The position numbers were made by a program, and so were the translations under genes. Shown here one piece after another: positions 23,925 to 36,000 of a stretch of DNA of 64,000 bases. This DNA is from Valencia hispanica (lineage: Eukaryota > Chordata > Actinopteri > Cyprinodontiformes > Valenciidae), in contig OY747703.1 in assembly GCA_963556495.2 (NCBI GenBank), forward strand, positions 34,769,296 through 34,833,295. Reading direction: 5' to 3'. The first letter of the stretch is position 1; each line of letters begins with the position of its first letter. The notes below the pieces were generated by a model. That model made no database searches, was not told where the DNA came from, and saw only the letters and a list, made by a program, of their open reading frames with translations.

Positions 23925-25389
23925 CACTACTCACAATAAGTTTGGGATATCGTGAGAGACCCGGTGGATGTCATACAGATGGTGTTTGTTTCACCTGAGA
24001 AATTTTTGGAGTAGGGAGGCAATTGTATTGGGGTCACACACACCTCATTTTGTGTTTTCCACGTAATGGTCTCACTGTACAGTGTGCCTTTTATATATTG
24101 GGGCCAACAGCAAAGAATACTGAAGACAACCCTTTTCAATGTGGCATCAACTTCATCCTTCAAACAGCCATGAACACACAACGTCACTTAACGGACGAGC
24201 AGCGCCACCTGGCCATAGCGCACCTTCGGGTCAGTGGCAGGCAGTCAGATGTTGCACGTGAACTTGGTGTGTCTCAAAGTGTCATCAGCAGACTTGCATC
24301 AAGACACAGAACTACTGGCAGAGTTCGTGACAGACCCAGGAGTGGAGTCCCACGAGTGACAGACCGCAACGATGACCAGTACCTAAGGACCTACGCACTC
24401 AGACATCATCAAGCACGTGCCACACAGCTGCAGGCCCATTTATGAGATGTGAGGGGTACTATAGGTTTTCCAGACAAACTATTCACAACAGACTCCACCG
24501 CTTTGGCTTGAATGCCAGACGACCTTTGCAGATGACTCCCCTGACACCAAGACACCGCCTTAAACGTTTGCAGTGGGCAGAAGACCATGTGACCTGGACA
24601 ATGCAGCAGTGGTCTACCGTCCTGTTCCCTGATGAGTGTCTGGTCACCTTGCACAGAAATGATGGTTGTCAGCGTTGCTGGAGAAGGTGAGGTGAGCGAT
24701 ACGCTGAGGTCAACATGGTCCCCAGGGTTAGCTTTGGTGGAGGAGGTGTAACAGTCTGGGCAGCCATCACCAGTCAGTGCAAAACTGATTTGGTTATTGT
24801 AGATGGTTCAGTCACTGTACCTTCTTACCTCAGAGACCTCATAGAACCCATCATCATCCCCCAATTCCACCAGCACACCCCCAACTTTCTGTTCATGGAT
24901 GATAATGCTCCACCACATCGTGCCAGAATTGTCACAGTTCGACTTCAGGAAGTCGGGAGTGCCTCATGTGGTATGGACAACAGTGTCGTCTGACCTGAAC
25001 CCCATAGAGTATGTCTGGGACCAGCTGAAGCAGAGACTGGATGATCGTACCCCAACATGACCTTGCAGAACTGCATGTAGTATTTGTGGAAGAGTGGAAC
25101 GCCTTGCCTCAAGACAACATCATGAGGCCAGTGAGGAGCATGAGACGTTGCTGTCACTGCGGCAAATGGTGGAAACACCCGCTACTGACATTGTCAATTT
25201 GTGTTATTTGGAGCTACCCTTGTTATTGTCCACATTTTTGGGGTAGTAAATATTACACTAATGAAAATGGTGTTTATTTTAATTCATTATTACTAATATC
25301 AAAAGATACTTTTACTTATTTCATTAAAGTTCTGATCAAATGGGAATAGCACGCATGTAAATAATATCCCTAATTTATTGTGAGTAGTG
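23925..25389 (+). mobile_element. Tc1-like transposon with terminal CACTACTCACAATAA repeats
   Basis: The ends are exact 15-bp inverted repeats: CACTACTCACAATAA at 23925-23939 and TTATTGTGAGTAGTG at 25375-25389. It is 1465 bp, a normal Tc1 length. The right flank is TA and the left flank TG, so one copy of the TA duplication may have mutated. It lies about 300 bp beyond the pdcd4 poly(A) site. Confidence 0.85.
24170..25165 (+). pseudogene. Tc1-family transposase relic, HTH region preserved
   Basis: The frame opens at ATG 24170 with a paired-like helix-turn-helix (LTDEQRHLAIAHLRVSGRQ, then VARELGVSQSVISRL). It then breaks by a stop or frameshift at about 24443. Downstream pieces keep WSTVLFPDE (first Asp), [15 protein letters not shown] (second Asp) and, in another frame, LNPIEYVW (the Glu). 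Stops at about 24688 and after 24990 confirm inactivity. It differs in family from the other Tc1 copies in the window. Confidence 0.85.
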
Positions 25390-25419
25390 TAATTAATCCA
25401 AGAAGCAGCCAGTTGGTCT

Positions 25420-25700
25420 GTGGTAACTCTGGAGGAGCTGCAGAGATGGGAGATTACTGTTGACATGTATTGGTTTATGGATGCCATAAGAAGTCTTTGT
25501 GGTTTGAGCCATCTAGGAGACAGTAAACATGGCAGAAGGTGGACTAATCAGATGAGAGCAAAAAAAAAAATTTTGGCCGACATGCAAAGGTTTTGTGGTG
25601 TTGGACAAATTACACTGAATTACACTAAACATGAAAACCACGTAACATTTTGCTTTCACTTAATTGTGTTAATAGAAAATCCCAAATATAATACATTGGA
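25420..25700 (+). mobile_element. Small Tc1 transposase remnant
   Basis: The stretch resembles sense-strand Tc1 transposase sequence (CTCTGGAGGAGCTGCAGAGATG at 25428; TCAGATGAGAGCAAAAA with TTTTGGCC after it near 25550). It is heavily degraded and internally deleted. It may be the host element into which the 23925-25389 transposon jumped. Confidence 0.55.
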
Positions 25701-26200
25701 ATGTGGTTGACAAAATATGAAAACGTTTAAATGCAAACATGTAATTAAAAAAAAACATTGGTTGGGTCTCTTTCAGTAGATCTTAGTCCAAGTTCAGAAT
25801 CATCAGTTCTGACTACAATCATCAAGATTGTTGAACCCTTTTAAATTGGACGTCTTGTAATGGACACTTAGCAAACAACTGGACAGTTTCCGAAAATTTA
25901 GCAGAAATTATGTTTACCAACAAAATAAACCGGTATTATTGAAAACATTTGCATTCATAGTTGCATTCATAGTTTGTGGAATAAAATGTGAACTATCCAA
26001 CTCCAGTGGTTTCAAAAAGAAAGCACAGTGCGCTGTTTGGCTCCATCTCCGTTAATAAGACAAATGCAGAAAATCCAAGATGTCCCCTTGACTGCACATT
26101 AGGATGCATATGTTTATATGTAATATATTGGTATGTTTTTTGTGCATGCTTTTTTTTTTTTATAAACCCGCACAGTCCGATAAGACCATGTTGCACACAT
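25701..26200. other. Intergenic sequence between pdcd4 and mogs
   Basis: AT-rich DNA with no recognised feature. Open frames here are short and overlap on both strands. Confidence 0.5.
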
Positions 26201-26289
26201 GTGGATGGCGTCGCTTTTCTGCTAGTCGAAGGTCTGCAGCAGGTGTGGATGATTCGCTGCAACACCTCAGTATGTACACGTCAGTGGAA

Positions 26290-26370
26290 GCCAGCCGCCA
26301 ACCCGGAAGTGGCTAGCAGGCTTAGCCAGCGAAGGATCATGAGAAGCTGAGAATTCGGGTGTTTCCAGAG
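26290..26370 (+). promoter_or_regulatory. mogs: Probable mogs core promoter and non-coding first exon
   Basis: A locally CpG-richer stretch carries an ETS-type motif CCGGAAGTGG at 26303-26312, common in TATA-less housekeeping promoters. It is followed by a plausible first exon ending CCAGAG at 26370 before a GTCAGT donor. The next acceptor upstream of the mogs start is at 30084-30085. A tiny upstream reading frame (ATG AGA AGC TGA, 26339-26350) would lie in this leader. Assignment to mogs rests on orientation and proximity. Confidence 0.5.
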
Positions 26371-27246
26371 GTCAGTCTTTTACTTTGTCAATGAACATTA
26401 AGGCAGAACTGCGAAACAGAGCCGTATTTACCAACAGCCGGGCTAGGCGAAGCTACATGTTTACGTCAGCTGGCTGTGGCGGTCAGAGTCTCGTTAGCTT
26501 TTTAGCGCAGCAGCGTGAAGCGTGAACGGTAACGCTGAGGCGGAATACATGCTGAATACACAGGTGTCTAACAGGCACTATAACCAACTCGAACACCGTA
26601 AATATAACTTTAGTTTAATGTAAAAGCTGCTGTGTGGTGAATTTATGTTGGGCCAATATGCACCTTTATAGCCCAACATTAGCAAGGGCGCTATATAATG
26701 CTACCGCAGGAAAGAAAAGCACAATAGCAGCAGTGTGATTGGAAACATATTATAGGCAGGCTATATCTTTTTTATTTGGTTTAGTGAAATACGAAAACCC
26801 AGAGGTGGTAGTTGGATAGAAATATCTTGCCAAAGTAACTGAGATGAAAACATTGCTTCCAGATCTGCTGGATTCTGTTTACTTTGTCCTCATAGGTACT
26901 CAAAGATTGCTTTTAGGCTAAACAAGTTATAAAGTTTATAAAGAGGATTTTCCTCTTGCTGTATGGAGCTCAGAATAACAGCGCTACCCCTCCACCACCT
27001 GTTGCTGTGCACTGCCTGCCATCTGGATGAAAGAACCGCACCCCCCCCCCCCCCCCCCCCCATCCTGCTTACAATAATGACCGCACAATTTATAGATATT
27101 AATTAATTATGATGGTATTGCTTAATACTGTCTTAAAGATATTGTATACAGTTAACCCCCTTGTTTCTGACTTTTTTACTTGAACATTACTCAGCGCACT
27201 ACCACACAGTGTAAGCTGTGAGTACATCAATCCAACTGCCAAAATA
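26371..27246 (+). other. Probable mogs intron 1, proximal part
   Basis: The CpG-containing stretch continues to about 26600, then becomes AT-rich. A run of 21 C lies at 27041-27061. No gene was recognised. Confidence 0.45.
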
Positions 27247-28707
27247 CACTGGCTTGCAAAACTATTCGGCCCCCTTGAACTTTTCCACATTTTGCCACAT
27301 TACAGCCACAAACATGAATCAATTTTATTGGAATTCCACGTGAAAGACCAAAACAAAGTGGTGTACACGTGAGAAGTGGAACGAAAATCATACATGATTC
27401 CAAACGTTTTTTGCAAATAAATAACTGAAAAGTGAGGTGTGCGTAATTATTCAGCCCCCTGAGTCAATACTTTTCAGAATCACCTTTTGTTGCAATTCCA
27501 GCTGCCAGTCTTTTAGGGTATGTCTCTACCAGCTTTGCACATCTAGAGACTGAAATTCTTGCCCATTCTTCTTTACAAAACAGCTCCAGCTCAGTCAGAT
27601 TAGATGGACAGCGTTTGTGAACAGCAGCTTTCAGATCTTGCCACAGATTCTCGATTGGATTTAGATCTGGACTTTGACTGGGCCATTCTAACACATGGAT
27701 ATTTTTTGTTTTAAACCATTCCATTGTTGCCCTGGCTTTATGTTTAGGGTCGTTGTCCTGCTGTAAGGTGAACCTCCGCCCCAGTCTCAAGTCTCAAGAC
27801 TCCAAGAGGTTTTCTTCCAAGATTGCCCTGTATTTGGCTCCATCCATCTTCCCATCAACTCTGACCAGCTTCCCTGTCCCTGCTGAAGAGAAGCACCCCC
27901 AGAGCATGATGCTGCCACCACCATATTTGACAGTGGGGATGGTGTGTTCAGAGTGATGTGCAGTGTTAGTTTTCCGCCACACATAGCGTTTTGCATTTTG
28001 GTCTCATCTGACCAGAGCACCTTCTTCCACATGTTTGCTGTGTCCCCCACATGGCTTGTGGCAAACTGCAAACGGGACTTCTTATGGTTTCCCTTTAACA
28101 ACTGCTTTCTTCTTGCCACTCTTCCATAAAGGGCAACTTTGTGCAGTGCACGACTAATAGTTGTCCTATGGACAGATTCCCCCACCTGAGCTGTAGATCT
28201 CTGCAGCTCGTTCAGAGTCACCATGGGCCTCTTGGCTGCATTTCTGATCAGCGCTCTCCTTGTTCGGCCTGTGAGTTTAGGTGGACGGCCTTGTCTTGGT
28301 AGGTTTACAGTTGTGCCATTCTTCTTCCATTTCTGAATGATCGCTTGAACAGTGCTCCGTGGGATGTTCAAGGCTTGGGAAATCTTTTTGCAGCCTAAGC
28401 CTGCTTTAAATTTCTCAATAACTTTATCCCTGACCTGTCTGGTGTGTTCTTTGGACTTCATGGTGTTGTTGCAACTGACTGCACTCAGACCAAAGGGGGG
28501 TGAATAATTACGCACACCCCACTTTTCAGTTATTTATTTGTAAAAAATGTTTGGAATCATGTATGATTTTCGTTCCACTTCTCACGTGTACACCACTTTG
28601 TATTGGTCTTTCACGTGGAATTCCAATAAAATTGATTCATGTTTGTGGCTGTAATGTGACAAAATGTGGAAAAGTTCAAGGGGGCTGAATACTTTTGCAA
28701 GCCACTG
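27247..28707 (-). mobile_element. Well preserved Tc1-like transposon in probable mogs intron 1
   Basis: This is 1461 bp flanked by TA on both sides (27245-27246 and 28708-28709). The terminal inverted repeats are about 213 bp and nearly identical: CACTGGCTTGCAAAACTATT at the left and CTTTTGCAAGCCACTG at the right, continuing to the CACACCCCACTTTTCAGTTA region near 28512. Length and arm identity suggest a fairly recent insertion. Confidence 0.92.
27464..28461 (-). pseudogene. Tc1-family transposase, nearly complete but disrupted
   Basis: On the minus strand the frame starts at ATG 28461 (MKSKEHTRQ). The paired-type DNA-binding domain follows (RDKVIEKFKAGLGCKKISQA, RSTVQAIIQKW), with a GRPPKLTGR AT-hook-like linker between its two halves. 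The DDE catalytic core has WSDET (first Asp), LQQDNDPKH (second Asp) and LNPIENLW (Glu). Around 27990 a short deletion, compared with other Tc1 transposases, shifts the frame. Near 27800 an in-frame TGA follows LEENLLES. The C-terminus ends at 27464. Two lesions in an otherwise full-length gene make it inactive as written, while its TIRs remain good substrates. Confidence 0.92.
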
Positions 28708-28709
28708 TA

Positions 28710-30085
28710 TGTTCTCAATTAACAAACCGTAATTGCATGGAAGTTTAAATATATTATCCTACCAAATATGGTGTCTAAGCAGTCATTTGCTATTGGGGTA
28801 TTGCAGACAATGTGATTAGTTGTGTAGCTCTACTTACAAGGATGACAAAGTTGTCTGTTTGAAAATATTTCTGGATGTTAAAAACACATATATTAACAGT
28901 GTAGGGAATAAAGGAGCATCACCCCAGCCAACATTTACTTATGGGGCATGTATTGCAAGTAAATGTACTGGAAAAATTGGCCACAGATGGCATTGCCCAC
29001 AGGAAACATAAAGGACCAGTGTTAAGTGTCTATGCAGGTTTGATGGAGGTCAACTTTGGTGAAAAGGTCAAATCGATTTGGGCCCTAGAAAGGTTGTGCA
29101 AGGGTTACTGAAGATCCATTTGAGAAGCAGCTAGGACCTGCTTAGGGTGGTCATCTGGTTGGTCAATTACTAGACTAAAAGACTAACATTATCAACATTA
29201 CAAACAATTTTTTCTGACATGATGCAGTCGTAATAGATAGATAGATTGATTGATTTTTTTGATTATCCCCAAGGGGCAATTTGTAAAAAATTTGTTTCTA
29301 CAATTTGATGTAGAAAAGTACAAACAAAGTCCTAACTACTGGTAGCAGTCTCTTTTCCCTTTTTGTAAAAATGCTTAAATAATGGTGGCCTCAGCTCCTG
29401 TTGAGTTTTGAATTCTTCCTTTATCATTTTTGTTTTCACTATTAGCTGTTTTATACACCGTATTACTGTTTTTTATTTGTGGAAAACCAAAATATAGTAT
29501 ACCATACCAGTTTTTTATATATAGCACATTTAACAACAACATGAGAGCCGACCAAAGTGCTGGACAAAAGACAAGCAAAAGTAAAAAATAGAAAAAAATC
29601 TACATTAAAAAATAAGTCAGAAATAAGATAAAACAGTAATAAAAGCTAAAAAGAGATTTAAATAGAATGGCAACACTATTTTACACTCTACACAATGGAG
29701 CAAACTCTTTGGTGCCTCTCACATGCTTAATAATAGGAGTTTAAATCACTGGAACGATCTGATTTATACATTATCCATTGTTATGGAATTAACGAAACAT
29801 GGCCAACACATGAACAGTTTTCTTATTATTTTAATGAATAAATACCTATTTTCATCTTGGCAACTTAATATCTACATTTCTTTCTGCTAAACATGTCAAT
29901 GGATAAGTACAGACTTATACCTGTATCTTCTTTTTAAAATCATGCTGGGAAAAATGTACCCATTAAAAAAAAAAAACTCTTCTTCTAACTTGATCGGTAT
30001 CTTATCAGTAACTTTGTTGCTGTTATACACAAAATCCATTAGTTAAAAAAAAAATGCTGGTTTTTCCTCTTTTTCTTCTTTTCAG
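28710..30085 (+). other. Probable mogs intron 1, distal part, with LINE/SINE tails
   Basis: At 29236-29290 there is an antisense LINE-type tail (GATAGATAGATTGATTG then TTATCCCCAAGGGGCAA), the reverse of the GGGATCAATAAAGTA-like ends of fish LINEs. At 29510-29580 a SINE-like tail with CCAAAGTGCTGGACAA is seen. The intron ends in a pyrimidine tract and the AG at 30084-30085. Confidence 0.5.
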
Positions 30086-30094
30086 AAGGGCAGG

Positions 30095-33000
30095 ATGGGC
30101 AGGCAGAGGAAGAGGGTGGTGACTGGTGACGCTCCTCCGTATTCAAGGAGAGACGAGAGGCCCGCTGCATTTAATCGCAAAGAGAGAAAAAAGAAAACCG
30201 ATATTGGAAAGCTGTTCATCAACATCTCCATCGGGCTCTGTGTATTCAGCCTCATCTGGTTCTTTTATGCCATCTACATGCGGTCCAGTCTGTCGAAGCG
30301 CGTGGTGGCTCTGCATCCGTCCCCTCGTGTCCTTGATGCCAATAGCACCACTGCAAAAGTTTCCTCAGAGAGGTTCTGGGGCTCATACAGGCCTCAGGTA
30401 TACTTTGGCATGAAAACAAGAAGCCCCAGGTCCATCGTGACAGGCAGGTGGTCACATTCACTTTCAAACCAAAATAAAACACAGATGTCATTATTTAAAA
30501 TTTTGTTAATTGTGAATAACAAATAACAACTTTGACTTTAGCATCACTACTTATGCAAAATCAGACAATTTTATTAGTTATCAAAATAAATAGTAAGAAA
30601 TTTGAGATGTTGAAGTTTCAAGTTTTTTTTTAAGTAAAGTTTGTTGATGTATATGAATCTTTATCTTATTTTCAATGTTAACTTGTTGGCTAATCAACAT
30701 TTCTGACACTGTCCTACAGCAATAAAAAAGCAATTCTATTATTTTTTGTTATAACATTAAATATTAATTGCATACCACAATATAAAATGAACGACTACAG
30801 AGATGCACAAGTATAAAATACAGACGCATGCAAATGTATTGCCATCTCTGGTAAAGATGTGTAAAAAGCCTTAAAATAAATTAATACTAGTGCAAAAAAA
30901 TTCTACCTTGAATTAGGGTACATTTATTTAGTTAACAAAAAAAAATCCCTATCCCTTGGCAATCACTAATTGTTATTAACGAAATCACCAGTTATAGTAT
31001 TTAGAGGGGCAACATTCTTAGCCTTAGGCTGGGTATCTCACAAAACGAAGACATTGTTCTACGATTTGGCCTGTCATCCACACGAAAACGCAGATTTACG
31101 GCACCGAAAATGAATCTTTCTAAAAACTCCGCCCAAAGAGAAGATTTGCGTTTTCTCCATTTTAAGTGTTTGCGTGTGAACAGAAATAACTGGCGTTTTA
31201 GGCTCCGCAACGTCACTTTCTGCTACAAAAATGCCCCAAAAATCATTTGTGCGACCTATGTTTACACTCAGAAACTGGCATCATCGATTGTCCAAGCGCT
31301 TTTTGCTTGCTTGTTTTTACAAGCTCAATTACTTCTCTATGTAAAAGTTAGAACATAGAATGTTACTCTGAGTGAATAGGATTTGGGGGAACTACTGCCC
31401 CCTACAGGTTTGGCATGTCTATGAATGTGCTTAAAGACCCACTCCTAACATCTTTTGAGGTTTTTTAAAGTGTTCTCAGTGGTCTTTAAAATATTGTTAT
31501 TTTTAGCCAAAAGCACAAAACCTGTGCCGTTTTCTAGGACATAGCTTCAGAAGAGCGACAGTAGCTCATTAGCAATTTGCCTCTGTTGTGGTTGGAACAG
31601 TTGGCAGGGAGGACTCCTCCTCCTCCCTTCACCTTCCCGTTGCAGAGAGCTCTCCGTTTACGCTAGCTCTCCTGCTAGTTTACAGCCTCTCACACCCACA
31701 AGCTAGCATTACAGGTGCAACAAAATCAATAAGCAATATTGGAGCTATCCAGCCGTACAGTTTTGAGCCAGATGCCAGCTTGGACGATCTTCTCTACTTG
31801 TCAGAACCTGAGCGGGCGGGGCAGAGTGGAGCAGGAACTTGTAGCCCATCCAGTGCGATTGCTACGTCACAAACACAGTCTGTTTTAGACTGCCTTTTAG
31901 CTACTGATTCACAGCAATTTAAAAGCAGAAATACTCAGAAATGCAATTTTGAGCCTAATTTTCTTAAGATATGTCCTCCGGCATCAGACAAATGCCACAA
32001 GAACATGTTAACAACACGAAAAAACGATTTTCATTGGAGTGGGTCTTTAACAATGCACTTATCCGGTTAGGTGTGGACAGAGTTTTTTATTTTTTAAACG
32101 AGGTGGTGAGGTTATTAAATTTTAAAAAACCCGGCTACATGTGTACATGGCCTAAGTTTATTTATAATGTCTCTCCTCATATGAAGACCTAACGATACAA
32201 AACACAATACAATTACATTGGTTAAAAATGGTGTTGATCTTTCATGGCTGCAAAGCCGGTGCTCGGTAAGAAACTGCCTCAGTTTTGATCTAAAATAAAA
32301 CCAGTCAAGATTTAATTTTAATTCTGCAGGAAAGGAATCCCAGACTTGCGTAACAACCATTAGACACCATCTTCATTTCAACCAGCTGCTTGGGGGGGGC
32401 CAGGAAAAAAAAACATTTTCCGTCCAATCATCACCAATGTTAGCATGTGGAGTTTGCTAAAATCCTACTGTGGCTTTTGACTGGAACTGTGTGCTTTGGC
32501 CAGAGTGTGAGAGTGAGTTGGAGCTTTTTAGGAATTAGCACTCCAGGTGGGTCTGGCATGAATCAGAGGGACAGTTTGTAGAGTAATACCTCATTCCCTT
32601 TCAGTACGTTTACATGTACATCTAAATCGAACTAATAGCAAGGGAGCCTTTATTCTAGTTTACATGTCGCTCAGACAATCGTATTACTGAATGAAGTGCG
32701 TTTCAACTCCGCGATGCTAGGTGGCGACATGCACCCTTTCACATTGGCATTCTTCCGATTGGCCTAGAACGTCACACAGATGGTAAACAAATGTTGGCAT
32801 TAGTGAAGCAGACGGAGTAAAAGCACGATATGCACAATGAGCAAAGAAAGGGACGACAGCACAGAACATTTTGTTAGTACTGTACTGTTTGATTGTGTTA
32901 TACTCGTTGCTGCTCTGCCCAGTGTCATGTTAATTAAGGTGCGTTAGTTCGATTAATCGGTGGGTTGCCGGTAAGATTCCCCGCTCTGTCTGTCTTGGTG

Positions 33001-36000
33001 GTTGTGTCCTTGGGCACTTCACCCACTTTGCCTGCTGGTGGTGGTCAGAGGGCCTGGTGGCGCCTGTGTCCGGTACCCTCTCCTCTGCCAGTGTGCCCCA
33101 GGGCAGTTATGGCTACAATGTAGTAGCTTGCCACCATGAGCGTGTGAATGACTGAATGTAGTGTAAAGCGCTTTGTGGTCCTCTGGCTGAAAAAGCGCTA
33201 TACAAATGCAGGTCATTTAAGAGAAAACCAGCTAGGTTTGAATTCATTCGGACTTGGGCAATAATTCGGTTTTCTCTTACTTCATGTAAACGCACTGACT
33301 GACTGTTAGGTATGGTGAAGGATCTGTAATGCTGTAGGCCTGCATCAAAGCCTAATTAGAGTGCTTGGTATCATGAACTCTTTGTTATGATGGAGGTTTT
33401 GTTCGAAATAAATATGCACTAATCATTTTAAAATAAATGTACTCGAATGAAAGGTTTGATTTTCAAATTATCAGATGTTGCTGCTGGTGGTGGTCAGAGG
33501 GCCCGGTGGCGGCTGTGTACGGAAGCCTCGCTTCTGTCAGTCTGCCCCAGGGCAGCTGTGGTTACAATGTAGCTTACCATCATCAGGATGTTAATGGGTG
33601 AATGATTGAATGTAGTGTAAAGCACTTTGTAGTCCTGACTGAAAAAGCACTATACAAATGCAGGCCACTTACTATTTAACAAAATATGAAGCCTTTTTTC
33701 AGGGTTTTTGTACATCTTAATGAGGGATGGCAACAAAGTATCGACAACAGCATCAAAAACCAATAAAGGGAAGTTTTTATTAACATGTTGTGAATCCTCT
33801 TTTTGATCAGATAATTCAAAGGTCAGCCCTGTTCCTTTTAAAATCTTACATCTGAAATGAGTAAACTCATTAGGTCAATTAGGTTTTCCCAAAATCTGTC
33901 TATTTTTTTACATCCAAACTCATGTCTTGCGTATTTGCACCTAATTCTTATGTATTGCATTGAGCTTAATAAAATAGTTTAAAACGTTTTTTTCGCTTTT
34001 TAACTACCAATAATGTAGTTCCCCAGTTTGATGGACTCTCAATGCCCTATTTGCCCATACCTGAAATAGATGGAGTCTTATAAAGTGATGGAACATTTTG
34101 CTCATGTAAAAGAACCGAGTAAAGATAATGTTGGTTAATAGCAACTAATATTGCACATTAACAATAAAACATTGTTTTTATTAAATGATGAACTTTCATT
34201 ATGGCTGCAACCAAGATTTTATGTTTTCTGTTAACAAGCACACAATTCTTGAACTGTAGCTATATAATCTTCTGGCTAGATGGTAATTAATTTGTATTTT
34301 ATCTGTACAGGGATAATGTGGATGCGTCAGTTTTCCAACTCCGATATGAACCTTAGGCATACTTGTGAGCAGGGGGATCGTTTGCAAGGCTACAGCTGGC
34401 TAATGCACGACGGACTGACGTTTGGGGTCCAGGAAATTCGCGATAATGACTTTATCTTAACCACTGAGTTTGTTAAGAGGATTGGTGGGAATCATGGAGG
34501 AGACTGGACCTGGAGGATCACCGCCAAACAGCATGTGAGTCTTAACTGAGCTCATTTTGATGTTCTGCAAATTGATCCCTTCAGTATAAAAATCATGTTC
34601 TGAGTGATTTGAGGTAGCTATTTTACAATTTTGAGAAATGTAGGGTGCTTATTTTGTCTTGTCGTTATCCTGCAGAGCTCAGCCCCGCAGCCTCCAGTCA
34701 TATCCCTGATGTTTTACACAGCAGCAGACACGCAGGGCTCGCTGCAGACTCACATGGAGGAGAGGAATCGCCTTGCTTCCATCACTGGTTATTCAGAGGA
34801 ACTGGGAAACTTTAAGATCACTTTTAGGAAGCCTGTGACTGGGGAATTATCCAGCACAAAATATGCCAGGTAAATACTCAAACTGAGAAAACTAAAGCAG
34901 GCCCTTAAAAAAAACACTAGGTGGCAGGAGAGGATAAAACCACCATTTTGTTTATGATTATATTGTGATATTTTTAAATTATAACAGTTTTAAAAGGAAA
35001 AAAAGTATACAAAGACCAAAAGCTGTCTGCAAATCAAAAAATATGCATTCTGTGAATTTGTATTCCCCGTTTAATGTTTCTTTTTATATACAATACTAGC
35101 TTTTGTTATAACCACGTTATAACAAACTTTTTTGTCATGTGATAAATGTGCGTATTGTAATAACATATTATATAATCAAACTTTAAAAAAAATCTATTTT
35201 AATAACATGATAATATATTGAATAAACATAACTAGTATATTGTTAATACAAGTTTTCAGGTCATATAGCTTGATTTTTGGCAGTTCTACACTTCCACAGA
35301 AAACCAATGCTAAATTGTGTAGAAATTAATATAGGCCGTATGTAATTTTAGGTATGATGCAAGTTGGTGACACCATGTGAAATTGGGCATAGTTGATATT
35401 TACATTTTCAAGTTTACGTTGTACATTATTTCATTGATGCAGAAACAGGGCTTTGGAATTGGATTACAACATCATACGCAATAATTGATATTCCATCACC
35501 ATAGTGTTTTAAAAACAGTTATATTATTCCCCCAAAAAAATCTTAACTAGTTGTTGTTCACACTCTGACCAAGAGGTGGCAGCAAAGTTCCTCTGATATG
35601 ATCCATAGTATGTGGTGAATATGCATCACCAGACCAGAAGCAGTTTGACTCAGCAAGGAGTTAAATGTTTGCAGGTTTACAGACCACATTACACCATGTC
35701 CACATTCCAAGCTGAACCCAAAACGGAAAAGCTTATAAGAAAGTATGTACACCCTAAAGTTCATAGATATTGACAAGATTCTTAAAGTTCTAGATTTACA
35801 GTTTTTTGCTTTTGTTTTTTGCTATGACTCCTTATCACTGATTCATTGTGATCGGTTTTTGTTACATCACCATTAATTGGAAGCATTCTTTCTTTCTTTT
35901 TATTAGTTACAACTATCTTCAGACCTTATCTCCTGGCTTGGAGAAGCTGACTGATATTGTGAAGCTCAGTCTGAACCGCAGATTTGTCTTTAGCCCTCCA

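Noticed and set aside
35848..35906. ATG at 35848 as the start of a 609-residue glucosidase
   Set aside because: It lies before the TATTAG acceptor; the mogs frame continues from the exon at 34676-34869 in phase, and the true start is 30095.
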